Shown: piece by piece, positions 6,640-14,678 of the stretch
How positions within the stretch are numbered: the stretch's first letter is position 1
How the letters are laid out: every line of letters starts with the position of its first letter
From: JAYFNU01 sp964458545
Lineage (GTDB): Bacteria; Bacillota; Clostridia; Oscillospirales; Ruminococcaceae
Direction: 5' to 3'
DNA: 21,185 bases
Assembly (NCBI GenBank): GCA_964458545.1
Contig: CAYWJF010000028.1
Span: forward strand, 1 to 21,185
Program-made: the position numbers and the translations under genes
The notes under the pieces: generated by a model
The model's input: the letters and a program-made list of their open reading frames with translations, nothing else
Databases searched by the model: none
Told to the model about the DNA's origin: nothing

Positions 6640-8040
6640 ATGTTAAAAAAAGACGGCATCTATGACGCGCCGGCGCAGCTCGGCTGGGGTAAAACCATTA
6701 TTCTCGGCATACAGCACATATTCGCAATGTTTGGCGCAACGGTATTGGTTCCGATTCTCACAGGCTTAAGTGTTCAAGTAACTCTTATCTGTGCAGGTGT
6801 CGGAACTCTTTTATTTCACCTGATAACCAAGAGAAAGGTGCCCGCCTTCCTTGGCTCGTCCTTCGCGTTCCTCGCGGGCTACGGCGCGATAACCGCGTTT
6901 TCCGACGGTAAGTTCGCCACAATGGAGATAGGCGAAAAGCTTCAGTACGCGGGCGGCGGCATTATCTGCGCGGGCGCGGTCTACCTCGTAATGGCGGGAC
7001 TTATTAAATGGATAGGCATTAAAAAGATACTCCGCTTTATACCTCCCGTCGTAACGGGACCCATTATTGTTCTTATCGGTCTTAACCTTGCGGGCACGGC
7101 GGTAAGCAACGCGAGCACAAACTGGTTCCTCGCGGTAGTTGCCATTTTAACGGTTGTTATCTGCAACATCTGGGGCAAAAAGATGGTGAAGATTATCCCC
7201 ATACTTATGGGTATACTCGTTCCCTACGCTATTGCGCTTATCTGCACGGGGCTTTCCTCTTGGGTTATTCCCGCTGACGCGGCGGGCGGCTTCGCGGGCT
7301 TTATACGCAGCTGCGCGATAGATTTCAGCGGTCTTGCCGGCGAAAAGATAGTCGGTATCCCGCCCTTCGCGCTTCCGAAGTTTGATATCAGCGCCATACT
7401 CATTATGGTTCCGATTTCCCTCGCCACAATGATGGAGCATATCGGTGACATCAGCGCTATCAGCGCGACGACGGGCAAAAACTTCACCGAGGACCCGGGT
7501 CTTCACAGAACCCTTCTCGGAGACGGTATCGCGACAATGCTCGCGGGCGCGGTAGGAGGCCCTGCGAACACCACCTACGGTGAAAACACAAGCGTACTTA
7601 CCCTTACTAAGGTTTATGACCCGAAGGTAGTAAGAATAGCCGCTATCGGCGCTATTATCCTCTCCCTTTCGCCCATCTTTGACGGCGTGGTAAACTCTAT
7701 ACCCGCGGCGATAGTCGGCGGCGTATCCTTCGTCCTTTACGGAATGATTTCCGCGGTCGGTGTACGCAATATGGTTGAAAACAAGATTGACCTTACGAAA
7801 TCCCGCAATCTTCTTATTACCGCGGTTATCCTCGTAAGCGGTCTTGGGTTCCAGACCTACCCCATCTCCTTCTCCATCGGCAGCGCGAACTTCCAGTTCG
7901 GCGGACTTGCCTGCGCGGCAATCTTCGGAATTCTTCTTAACGCAATACTTCCCCTTAAGGAGAACGACTATGACGAGACTCAGGCTCCCGACACCTCTAT
8001 GACGGTAACAGAAAGAGCAGCGGAAGAGACAGCGAAATAA
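6640..8040 (+). CDS. uraA: Uracil permease (NCS2 family)
   Basis: This integral membrane nucleobase:proton symporter of 466 residues fits the NCS2 uracil/xanthine permease family. The nucleobase-binding signatures are present: MMEHIGDISAIS (Glu266, His267) and GGPANTTYGENTSVLTLTKV (Glu315), plus VPAFLGSSFAF near residue 70. The EHIG and TTYGEN versions fit uracil carriers better than xanthine carriers. About 14 hydrophobic segments are visible, with a short acidic cytoplasmic tail. An ATG at 6619 is in frame, but AGAGGAG lies right before the ATG at 6640, so I use the latter. The gene stands alone, with its own promoter and a strong terminator. Confidence 0.92.
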   Translation: MLKKDGIYDAPAQLGWGKTIILGIQHIFAMFGATVLVPILTGLSVQVTLICAGVGTLLFHLITKRKVPAFLGSSFAFLAGYGAITAFSDGKFATMEIGEKLQYAGGGIICAGAVYLVMAGLIKWIGIKKILRFIPPVVTGPIIVLIGLNLAGTAVSNASTNWFLAVVAILTVVICNIWGKKMVKIIPILMGILVPYAIALICTGLSSWVIPADAAGGFAGFIRSCAIDFSGLAGEKIVGIPPFALPKFDISAILIMVPISLATMMEHIGDISAISATTGKNFTEDPGLHRTLLGDGIATMLAGAVGGPANTTYGENTSVLTLTKVYDPKVVRIAAIGAIILSLSPIFDGVVNSIPAAIVGGVSFVLYGMISAVGVRNMVENKIDLTKSRNLLITAVILVSGLGFQTYPISFSIGSANFQFGGLACAAIFGILLNAILPLKENDYDETQAPDTSMTVTERAAEETAK

Positions 8041-8060
8041 ACGGAAACAAAGGTATTGTT

Positions 8061-8089
8061 AACAGGACGGCGAAAGCCGTCCTGTTTTT
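8061..8089 (+). terminator. Rho-independent terminator after uracil permease
   Basis: An 11-bp perfect stem AACAGGACGGC/GCCGTCCTGTT is closed by a GAAA tetraloop and followed by T residues. Confidence 0.92.
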
Positions 8090-8142
8090 ATGCGGCGAAG
8101 CGGTATATTGTCCGTCTCAGACACAAAAGCCCCCCGTAACGA

Positions 8143-8171
8143 TTGTCCGCGAGCGGTTCATATGCTATACT
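8143..8171 (+). promoter_or_regulatory. Predicted promoter of the LuxR-type regulator
   Basis: TTGTCC (8143-8148) and TATACT (8166-8171) are separated by 17 bases. They lie about 45 bases before the likely ATG at 8218. Confidence 0.5.
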
Positions 8172-8217
8172 CTTATTGATTTTAAAACTCCCTTATTCGG
8201 CAATTAATAGGATAAGT

Positions 8218-8361
8218 ATGAGGCGAAGAGAAATGCTTTCACGGCTGATAAAAGAGGAAAAGAAGCAGTACAGAATAGAAAGCCCGCTACTGCTCTTATT
8301 TTCTATGCCCTTTATTGTCTGGCAGATGGGTGTGCTTTTCTTTTCGGGAACCTCAATGTAG
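8218..8361 (+). pseudogene. N-terminal fragment of the membrane LuxR-type regulator, ended by in-frame TAG
   Basis: ATG 8218 follows AGGATAAGT and opens a 47-codon reading frame: a basic start (MRRREMLSRLIKEEKKQYR) and one membrane segment (about 22-42). It stops at TAG 8359-8361. Beyond the TAG the same frame stays open without interruption to 9618 and carries the rest of a typical polytopic membrane/LuxR protein. Together they would make about 466 residues, a usual size for that family. An in-frame TTG at 8143 could extend the frame upstream, but it coincides with the predicted -35 box. I read this as the first part of one gene broken by a nonsense codon, or else as a readthrough site. Confidence 0.6.
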
Positions 8362-8385
8362 CTTTTCGGACGTACGCCTATTCCC

Positions 8386-9618
8386 GTGGAGCAGGACGTT
8401 ACCGTCGCGGTTATTGCGGCTGGCTATCTTGTGTCAATATTTGCGCTTTGTCTCTTTCCGCGCAAGGCGGTCTTAATGGAGCGGATATTGTTGCCGTTTG
8501 CGCTGTTATCAACGGTTTTAATGCTTTTTCCCTTCTCGGCGCGGCTTCTCTCCCTGCTTTCTTATATTTCTGTTTTCTGTTGCGTCTTTTCAATAGGCGC
8601 TATGCTTTCCGTAGCGTCGCAGCATTTTACCGTGGAAACTACATGGCGGGACGGAATAATAAGTATGACCGGCGGAGGCGTGATGATTGCCGTGCTTCAA
8701 AACGACCTGTTTAGAGTAAGCTTTACCGCCTTTACGGTTTTTTCAATACTTCTTATCGCGGCGGAAACGCTGTTCTTCTTTGCTATACCTTTAAAAATTA
8801 CAGCAAGATACGTTTCCCGCGAAGACGGTGCAAAGATGCCCGCCATTCTGTTTATCGGCATATGGCTTGTAATTGGTTTTTCAACCCTCTTGATATGCTT
8901 CGCGTCTTCCTATGCTGAAAGTGTGGAAAACGGTGTAAGCGCGCTGTACCTTTCGGCGGCGGTTATGGCGGTGCTGCTGTACTTCATAAGAAAACGGCGG
9001 GGCGCTGAAACGGTAAGAATCTTCGGAGTTTTCTTTTCGGTTGCAATCTTCGGCTTTGTGCTGGCTTATCTTTCGCTTCAGCTTCCTGCTTTAAGGATAC
9101 CCGCGTGTATTTGTATGGGCTTTGTGGTTGTTCTTGCTAATCTATGGACCTTCTTTTCGGCGGTGGCGTTTAGGGTACACCCTATTGGCTGGATAGGTGC
9201 GCTCGGCGCGGCGACGGGTCTTGTACTCGCTATGCTTCACTCGGGCATTCTTGAGCTTCTGCGTGATAATCTCTCTTTGTTATATGGACTATACGCGGCG
9301 TTTTCGGTGGCGCTGTTAATTATCTATTACTATCTCGAGCCCTACTTTACCCGCGCGTGGGTAAGGCTTCAAGACGAGAGGAAGGCTGGCGGCGTTCGAA
9401 AGAAAAAGTACAGCGCAGCAAGCTTCGCTCGACTTTCCGAGCAGGAGGGGATACTCGCCAAGCTTATCTTGGACGGCTATTCTGAAACTGCCGCCGCGAG
9501 CAGGATGAATATTACGCTAAACACGCAAAAGGGCTACAGAAAAAACCTTTACTCAAAGCTGGGGATTCACACTAAGCGCGAACTATTCGAGCTCGCAAAC
9601 AGGAAGGACTCGCGGTGA
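8386..9618 (+). CDS. Polytopic membrane protein with C-terminal LuxR-type DNA-binding domain (downstream part of a split gene)
   Basis: The open frame codes for roughly ten hydrophobic segments (residues ~5-325 counted from GTG 8386). A short basic linker (RKKKYS) and a LuxR helix-turn-helix (about 348-408) follow: LSEQEGILAKLILDGYSETA, then the recognition helix region (NITLNTQKGYRKNLYSKLGI). The plan matches the many-pass-membrane LuxR regulators common in gut anaerobes, presumed to sense a small molecule in the membrane and bind DNA through the tail; the ligand is unknown. GTG 8386 has no ribosome binding site and would omit the first membrane segment, which is encoded in the same frame upstream of TAG 8359. 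Without readthrough this part may not be translated. No neighbour is an obvious target. Confidence 0.8.
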   Translation: MEQDVTVAVIAAGYLVSIFALCLFPRKAVLMERILLPFALLSTVLMLFPFSARLLSLLSYISVFCCVFSIGAMLSVASQHFTVETTWRDGIISMTGGGVMIAVLQNDLFRVSFTAFTVFSILLIAAETLFFFAIPLKITARYVSREDGAKMPAILFIGIWLVIGFSTLLICFASSYAESVENGVSALYLSAAVMAVLLYFIRKRRGAETVRIFGVFFSVAIFGFVLAYLSLQLPALRIPACICMGFVVVLANLWTFFSAVAFRVHPIGWIGALGAATGLVLAMLHSGILELLRDNLSLLYGLYAAFSVALLIIYYYLEPYFTRAWVRLQDERKAGGVRKKKYSAASFARLSEQEGILAKLILDGYSETAAASRMNITLNTQKGYRKNLYSKLGIHTKRELFELANRKDSR

Positions 9619-9623
9619 GAAAT

Positions 9624-9653
9624 CCCGCCCGTTTCGGGCGTGGGCGCTTTTTT
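9624..9653 (+). terminator. Terminator after the LuxR-type regulator
   Basis: CCCGCCCG pairs with CGGGCGTGGG (GT bulged) around TTT. Then CGC and six T residues follow. Confidence 0.6.
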
Positions 9654-9670
9654 GAACCCGATATATAATT

Positions 9671-9704
9671 AAAGCATCGGCGGCGGCAGTCGCGCGGTGC
9701 TTTT
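9671..9704 (+). terminator. Second hairpin before the lipoprotein gene
   Basis: AAAGCATCG pairs with CGGTGCTTT (one wobble) and runs into TTTTA. It could be a back-up terminator for the regulator or part of the lipoprotein leader. I see no clear promoter between it and the lipoprotein start. Confidence 0.35.
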
Positions 9705-9746
9705 ATTTGCCGCCGTGAAAGTTAAACCGTGAAGGGAGAGAAAAAA

Positions 9747-10820
9747 TTGAAAAAACTAACGGCGGTGTTTCTTGCGCTTATTCTTATCACCTGTTTAGCC
9801 GCTTGCGTCGGTAAAACACCCGAGTCAGGTGGCGGTGGCGGTTCGTCGAGCGCGGGCAAGGAAGAAACAAAGATAGAGAACAAGATAGATTTATCTGTTG
9901 ATAAAACGGTATATGAGAAGGAAGAACGCATAGAGGTAACGCTCGATTTTTCCAAGCTAAATCAGGACTCGGCGGTAATAGCGATAGTACAAAGCAATAC
10001 GCCGCACGGTGCCTCTGAGTCGATTCGCGAGGAGGGCGCTAACGAGGAGTACCGATACCTTTCCGATTTCAGCGAGCTTCCGTTTTATATGTGGGCGCCA
10101 AACAAGGACGGTGTGTTCGATATCCGAGTGTTTTCGGCAGAGGAGGGCGGAAAGGAGCTCGGCTGTGTCTCCTTCGCTGTGGGAAGCGCTGTGCTGCCAA
10201 CAGAGGACACGACAACGCCGCAAGACCCGCCAACCGACGGCAAAGCGGTAAAAAAAGCTTTCTTTAACCCGCCGAAGGCTATCTATATGGACGTGACCGA
10301 GGGCGGCAGCAGAACCTCTTCGGGTAGCTATTCCTTTGCGCTGTTGGACGGAAACTACTCATACACCTTAAACAGCGACGGCGTTTTCTTTCATACCAGC
10401 GCCGAGACAAGGACGCACTACTGTCCTTACGGTGACGGCTGGGCGATAGATAACAGCGACGGCTGCGAATACGGCGGGGTTCCCGACGAGGAGCTGATAT
10501 ATGAGCTTTGCGCATATCTCGACACCTTCTATGAGGATGCCGAGTCGTATAGCTACGCGAATAACATAGCGAAGTACTATGTTGGAACTGAAACTGTAGC
10601 CTACCGAGACTGTTATGTTTATGAGATTAAGGACGACGGTTACGGCGTATATAAGAAATTTTGGGTTGACCCAGAAAACGGCGCGACTCTTAAATATATT
10701 GAGCGCGAGGGAGACGAAACCGTCTATGAATTTGAGGTAACGCAGTATAACCTTCTTGGTCCCGTGTGGTCCAGTACGCTTCGTCCTGACTATGCTTCGT
10801 CTATGCAGACGTTATTTTAG
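9747..10820 (+). CDS. Surface lipoprotein of unknown function
   Basis: The product is a 357-residue exported lipoprotein. The signal peptide MKKLTAVFLALILITCLAAC ends in the lipobox LAAC with the lipidated Cys20. A Gly/Ser spacer, an Ig-like beta-rich region (about 45-150) and an Asp/Thr/Pro hinge follow. A second beta-rich region (about 185-357) is full of Tyr, Asp and Glu. I choose the TTG at 9747 because AAGGGAGAG sits at the right distance; the GTG at 9729 lies in front of that site and would spoil the signal peptide. I recognise no enzymatic motif, so function is unknown. It is followed by a strong terminator and has no operon partner. Confidence 0.8.
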   Translation: MKKLTAVFLALILITCLAACVGKTPESGGGGGSSSAGKEETKIENKIDLSVDKTVYEKEERIEVTLDFSKLNQDSAVIAIVQSNTPHGASESIREEGANEEYRYLSDFSELPFYMWAPNKDGVFDIRVFSAEEGGKELGCVSFAVGSAVLPTEDTTTPQDPPTDGKAVKKAFFNPPKAIYMDVTEGGSRTSSGSYSFALLDGNYSYTLNSDGVFFHTSAETRTHYCPYGDGWAIDNSDGCEYGGVPDEELIYELCAYLDTFYEDAESYSYANNIAKYYVGTETVAYRDCYVYEIKDDGYGVYKKFWVDPENGATLKYIEREGDETVYEFEVTQYNLLGPVWSSTLRPDYASSMQTLF

Positions 10821-10837
10821 CGAACAGGATAAAACAG

Positions 10838-10867
10838 AAACGAGCGCACCGCAAGGTGCGCTCGTTT
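10838..10867. terminator. Bidirectional terminator between lipoprotein gene and cysE
   Basis: A 13-bp perfect stem (AAACGAGCGCACC with GGTGCGCTCGTTT) is closed by GCAA. T residues flank it on the plus strand, and TTTCTGTTTT on the minus strand. It lies between convergent genes. Confidence 0.88.
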
Positions 10868-10872
10868 TATTG

Positions 10873-11505
10873 CTACTTCTTTTCCAGCTCCTTAATGCGC
10901 TTCTCCATTCTGTGAAGCTCCTTTTCAAGCCGTGAAAGCTCGTTAGCGATAGGGTCGGGAATGTTAATCTGGTCGAGCGTCTCGCATACGCGCTCGTTCG
11001 CTATCTTAACGACGCGGGCGGGTACGCCCACCGCCGTGGCGTGGTCGGGAATGTCGGAAAGCACTACAGCGCCCGCCGCCACCTTCGAGTGGCTGCCTAT
11101 TTTAACGGGACCGAGTACCTTCGCGCCCGCGCCTATCATTACGTCGTCGCCGAGGGTTGGGTGGCGCTTGCCCGTGTCCTTGCCGGTACCGCCGAGGGTA
11201 ACCGCCTGATATATAGTGCAGTTTTCGCCAATCTCGGTCGTTTCGCCTATTACCACCGCCGCGCCGTGGTCGATAAAGAAGCCTCTTCCTATCTTCGCGC
11301 CCGGGTGTATTTCAATACCCGTAAAAAAGCGGGAGTTCTGCGAGATAAGCCGCGCTATAAAGTAGAGCTTAATTTTATAGAAGAAATGGGCTATTCGGTA
11401 ATCGAAGATTGCGTGAAAGCCCGAATAAAGAAGCACCGCCTCGGCGTAGCTCCTGCAAGCGGGGTCGCGTTTTTTTACCGCGCGAAGGTCGTCTAATATC
11501 TTCAC
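10873..11505 (-). CDS. cysE: Serine O-acetyltransferase
   Basis: It makes O-acetylserine from serine and acetyl-CoA, the first step of cysteine synthesis. The 210-residue protein is the short CysE form: a helical N-terminus, then a left-handed beta-helix of hexapeptide repeats (about 64-165). The CysE signatures are FIDHGAAVVIGETTEIG (His80) and GGTGKDTGKRHPTLGDDVMI (His115), the catalytic histidines. The tail (188-210) is a charged coiled-coil (SRLEKELHRMEKRIKELEKK) and does not end in the Ile that docks into CysK in enteric bacteria, so a cysteine synthase complex of that kind is doubtful. The GTG start overlaps the cysK stop by four bases, with GGAGGTGACAGG as ribosome binding site. It is last in the five-gene legB operon. 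Confidence 0.95.
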   Translation of the reverse strand: MKILDDLRAVKKRDPACRSYAEAVLLYSGFHAIFDYRIAHFFYKIKLYFIARLISQNSRFFTGIEIHPGAKIGRGFFIDHGAAVVIGETTEIGENCTIYQAVTLGGTGKDTGKRHPTLGDDVMIGAGAKVLGPVKIGSHSKVAAGAVVLSDIPDHATAVGVPARVVKIANERVCETLDQINIPDPIANELSRLEKELHRMEKRIKELEKK

Positions 11506-12443
11506 CCTGTCACCTCCGAGAAAAGCCCCTCAGCCGAAATGTACCGCTCGCCTGTATCGGGAAGTAGTGCCACTATAATCTTGTCTTTGTTTTCTGGCAG
11601 CTTCGCAAGCTCTGCCGCCGCGAATACCGCCGCGCCGCTCGTTATCCCCACAAGTATACCGTCCGTTTTGGGGAGAAGTCGCGTGGTGCTATATGCGTCC
11701 TCGTTGCTCACGGCTATTACGCCGTCCACTACAGACGGGTTGTAGTTTGCGGGAACAAAATTCGCGCCTATGCCCTGCAGCTTATGCGCTCCCGCCGTAC
11801 CCTTGGATATTAGCGGCGAAGAAGCGGGCTCTACCGCGTAAACCTTAATTTCGGGGTTCTTAGCTTTTAGGTATTCAGCTGTGCCCGATACCGTGCCGCC
11901 CGTGCCCGCGCCCGCGACAAAGATGTCTATTCTGCCGTCGGTGTCGGCGTATATTTCGGGTCCCGTAGTTTCGCGGTGCGCCGCGGGGTTCGCGGGGTTG
12001 TCGAACTGGCTCGGTATATAGGCGCTCGGGTAGCTTTTAGCAAGCTCCTCCGCCTTTTCTATCGCGCCTCGCATTCCGTCCGCGCCTTTAGTTAGCACTA
12101 TCTCCGCGCCGTAAGCGGAAAGCAGTTTTCTTCTTTCGACGCTCATAGTTTCGGGCATTGTTAGAATAACCCTGTATCCGCGCGTCGCGGCTATGGCGGC
12201 AAGCCCAATGCCCGTATTGCCGCTTGTCGGCTCGATAATTACCGTGTCCTTCTTTATCAGCCCGCGCCGCTCCCCGTCGGTTATAAGGTAAAGCGCCGTG
12301 CGGTCCTTTACGCTCGAAGCGGGGTTAAAATACTCAAGCTTCGCAAGCACGGGGGTAAGAAGACCCTGTTTTTTACTGTAGTTTGTGAGCTTCATTAGGG
12401 GGGTTTTCCCCACAAGCTCGGTTATGTCGTTATATATTTTCAT
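11502..12443 (-). CDS. cysK: Cysteine synthase A (O-acetylserine sulfhydrylase)
   Basis: It converts O-acetylserine and sulfide to cysteine with PLP. The 313-residue protein carries the PLP lysine in NPASSVKDR (Lys46), the substrate loop PTSGNTG (72-78), GAGTGGTVSG near 216-225 (phosphate-binding) and GITSGAA near the C-terminus. Length and motifs are canonical. The start ATG 12443 has only a weak upstream AAAGG, 19 bases after the ptmE-like stop. No promoter or terminator separates it from the sugar genes, so it appears co-transcribed with them and translationally coupled to cysE. Confidence 0.95.
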   Translation of the reverse strand: MKIYNDITELVGKTPLMKLTNYSKKQGLLTPVLAKLEYFNPASSVKDRTALYLITDGERRGLIKKDTVIIEPTSGNTGIGLAAIAATRGYRVILTMPETMSVERRKLLSAYGAEIVLTKGADGMRGAIEKAEELAKSYPSAYIPSQFDNPANPAAHRETTGPEIYADTDGRIDIFVAGAGTGGTVSGTAEYLKAKNPEIKVYAVEPASSPLISKGTAGAHKLQGIGANFVPANYNPSVVDGVIAVSNEDAYSTTRLLPKTDGILVGITSGAAVFAAAELAKLPENKDKIIVALLPDTGERYISAEGLFSEVTG

Positions 12444-12462
12444 TAAGCCTTTTGCCGCCTTG

Positions 12463-13494
12463 TCAACGCAGCTTTCCCTCGACCGCCTTTAGGTCCTCAA
12501 GCTGCCCGATATCGACAAAGCACTCCTCCTCTATTTTGTAAACATTAACGCGAAGACCGTCACGGCGACATCGCTCGATAGTCTCGGTAATAGGGGTGAA
12601 GGTATCGTTGGGTATAAGCTCTATAAATTCGGGCGAAACGATATAGAAGCCGGTGTTCGTAAGGTACTCGAACGCGGGTTTTTCTTTTAGCGCCGTCATA
12701 GCGCCCGTTTTGTCCGTTTCAACAACCCCGTAGGGTATCTCTATTCGCTTCTTCGCGCAGACCATTGTTACCGCGCTTTTTGTGTCGAGGTGGCTTTTAA
12801 GTATCTTCGAGTAGTCCGCCTCGATTACCGAATCGCAGTTGGTAACGAAGACAGGCTCGCGGAATTTGCCCTTAAAGAAGCTAAGTCCCCCGCCCGTGCC
12901 GAGCGGCTTTGTTTCGTCCACAAAGCTTATCTCCACGTCGGTTTCGGAGAAGTAGGATTTTATAAGGTTCTTCTTATGGTTGACGACAAGGGTGAAGCTG
13001 TCGCAGCCGAACTTTTTGAAGCGGTTGAGGATATGCTCGGTTATCGTTATGCTTCCGACGGGGATAAGCGGCTTGGGAAGTATTTCGGTGTAGGGGTAAA
13101 GCCGCGTGCCGAGCCCGCCCGCCATCATTATAACGGGGGCGTGTATTGCGCTGCGCTCGCGCTGAACGGTGAAGTCGCGGAAAACAAGGGCGTGAATAAG
13201 TCCGTCCTCGTCCACCATTGGGCAGCAGCCTATATCCATCTCTTCAACAAGCCTTCTCGCCGCGCCCTCGTGAAAGCCCTCTACGCGCACCGGGTTTTTG
13301 GTAGCCGCCGACGAGACGTTAGCGTTAAGGTCGCGGCCTTCCAGCATATAGCGGCGTATATCTCCGTCGGTAATGACCGCCTCAAGACGATATTCGGGCG
13401 CGACAAAGAGGATACGGTGACCTGTCGCTTGAAGCTTCTTCATAGCGTCAGCCACGGTAGCGCCGCTTTCAATTATGAATTCCTCGTACTTCAT
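12463..13494 (-). CDS. ptmE: CBS-domain nucleotidyltransferase, PtmE-like (GlcN-1-phosphate guanylyltransferase)
   Basis: The 343-residue protein has two N-terminal CBS motifs (about 1-60 and 62-115) and a nucleotidyltransferase fold (about 120-343). Its signature is MAGGLGTRLYPYTEILPKPL (Gly126, Arg131, Lys141), followed by the metal-binding NCDS (219-222). This architecture is that of Campylobacter PtmE, which makes GDP-GlcN(Ac) for legionaminic acid, and of related sugar-1-phosphate guanylyltransferases. The adjacent LegB and LegC homologs support this role. CBS pairs may sense nucleotides. ATG 13494 follows AAAGGACGG; spacing to both neighbours is 19 bases. A different sugar-phosphate substrate cannot be excluded. 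Confidence 0.85.
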   Translation of the reverse strand: MKYEEFIIESGATVADAMKKLQATGHRILFVAPEYRLEAVITDGDIRRYMLEGRDLNANVSSAATKNPVRVEGFHEGAARRLVEEMDIGCCPMVDEDGLIHALVFRDFTVQRERSAIHAPVIMMAGGLGTRLYPYTEILPKPLIPVGSITITEHILNRFKKFGCDSFTLVVNHKKNLIKSYFSETDVEISFVDETKPLGTGGGLSFFKGKFREPVFVTNCDSVIEADYSKILKSHLDTKSAVTMVCAKKRIEIPYGVVETDKTGAMTALKEKPAFEYLTNTGFYIVSPEFIELIPNDTFTPITETIERCRRDGLRVNVYKIEEECFVDIGQLEDLKAVEGKLR

Positions 13495-13513
13495 AAAAGC
13501 CGTCCTTTCGGAT

Positions 13514-14665
13514 TTATTTTACGATGTCCTTTATTTCGGACACTACCCGCTTAACGTCGGCGTCCGAAAGGTTTGTGCTACACGGCACATTCACCACGTT
13601 ATCGTGGTAGAAAACAGCCTTTTCTATTCTGTACGCGCGGCAGTCCTTGTAGGGCTTAAGGTTGTGCATTAGCTCCCATATAGGACGGGTTTGGATACCG
13701 CGCTTTTCAAGCTCCGCGATAATCAAATCACGCTTGCCGTTCGAAAGGTAGCTGTAGAACCAGTGGTTAGTGACAATATCCGTTCGGAACGGAAGCAGCG
13801 GTAAACCCTCCTTCTGGTACAGCTCGTAGTTGTGCTTTTTCTTAATGATAAAATTATTTAGCTGTTCAAGCTGGGCTATGCCGAGCGCCGCTTGAATATT
13901 CGTAAGGCGGTAGTTGTAGCCGACCTCGTCGTGTACGAAGCGTAGCGCGTCATTCTTCGACTGGGTGGAAAGGTAGCGCATATGCTCAAGCTTTGCCTTG
14001 TCGCGCGCGACTATCATTCCGCCGCCGCCCGTGGTAATAATCTTATTGCCGTTAAAGGAGAAAACGCCTATCTCGCCTACGGTGCCCGCGTGCTTTCCCT
14101 TATATCGACCCTCAAGGAAGCTGGAGCCGAGCGCTTCGCAGGCGTCCTCAATAAGGAAGAGGTTAAACTCTTCAGCTATATCCATTAGGCTTTCCATATC
14201 CGCGAGGTTGCCGAAAACGTGCACGACCATAAGCGCGCGCACCCGCTTCTTCGATTTCTTCTCGTAAAGCGCGCCGTTCTTCATACGGCATTCCTTCTCG
14301 CAGTACTCGCGCACCTTAGCGGGGTCAATGCAAAGGGTATCGTCGCAGTCCATAAAGACGGGGGTTGCGTTCGAGTAGAAGATAGGGTTGGTCGTCGCGA
14401 TAAAGGTAAGGTCTGGGGTAATAACTATCTCGCCGGGCTGAATGCCCGCTTCGAGCAGCGCGAGATGGAGTCCCGCCGTGCCGCTTTGGCAGGCGACCGC
14501 GCCGTCCACGCCGACAAATTCAGCTATTCCCTTTTCAAATTCCGAAATATACGGACCGCCCGTGGAGACCCACTCCGACTTAATAGCGACGGTCATGTAT
14601 TCAAGCTCCTTGCCCTTTAAGTTGGGCACAGAAAGCGGTATAAACTTCTTTTTGGCTTCTGCCAT
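13514..14665 (-). CDS. legC: LegC-like PLP aminotransferase (DegT/DnrJ/EryC1 family)
   Basis: It is expected to add the C4 amino group to the 4-keto-6-deoxy sugar nucleotide made by the dehydratase. The 383-residue protein shows the family's PLP set: SGTAGLHLAL (61-70), EDACEALGS (Asp174) and FSFNGNKIITTGGGGM with the internal aldimine Lys208. The C-terminal half is complete. I start at ATG 14665, preceded by AAGGAAG. An in-frame GTG at 14674 overlaps that site and is unlikely. It lies 13 bases after the legB-like stop and 19 before ptmE. The order dehydratase-aminotransferase-guanylyltransferase is that of legionaminic acid loci. Confidence 0.9.
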   Translation of the reverse strand: MAEAKKKFIPLSVPNLKGKELEYMTVAIKSEWVSTGGPYISEFEKGIAEFVGVDGAVACQSGTAGLHLALLEAGIQPGEIVITPDLTFIATTNPIFYSNATPVFMDCDDTLCIDPAKVREYCEKECRMKNGALYEKKSKKRVRALMVVHVFGNLADMESLMDIAEEFNLFLIEDACEALGSSFLEGRYKGKHAGTVGEIGVFSFNGNKIITTGGGGMIVARDKAKLEHMRYLSTQSKNDALRFVHDEVGYNYRLTNIQAALGIAQLEQLNNFIIKKKHNYELYQKEGLPLLPFRTDIVTNHWFYSYLSNGKRDLIIAELEKRGIQTRPIWELMHNLKPYKDCRAYRIEKAVFYHDNVVNVPCSTNLSDADVKRVVSEIKDIVK

Positions 14666-14678
14666 AAGGGTCACTTCC

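Noticed and set aside
8143..8217. TTG 8143 as the start of the regulator fragment
   Set aside because: It coincides with the predicted -35 box and has no ribosome binding site; ATG 8218 has AGGA at good spacing.
8359..8361. TAG as a sense codon across this genome
   Set aside because: Several intact genes here end at TAG at the expected family length (SDR at 1849, phospholipase-like at 1961, second Gfo/Idh at 18891), so general reassignment is not supported; local readthrough remains open.
10873..11505. The hexapeptide acetyltransferase as the missing LegH sugar N-acetyltransferase
   Set aside because: It has the specific CysE signatures (GGTGKDTGKRHPTLGDD, two catalytic His) and is coupled to cysK; LegH/PglD proteins have a different N-terminal domain.
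12790..13554. Plus-strand open frame of 254 codons opposite the ptmE-like gene
   Set aside because: It is a shadow frame spanning the ptmE start and the end of legC; the minus-strand products are canonical.
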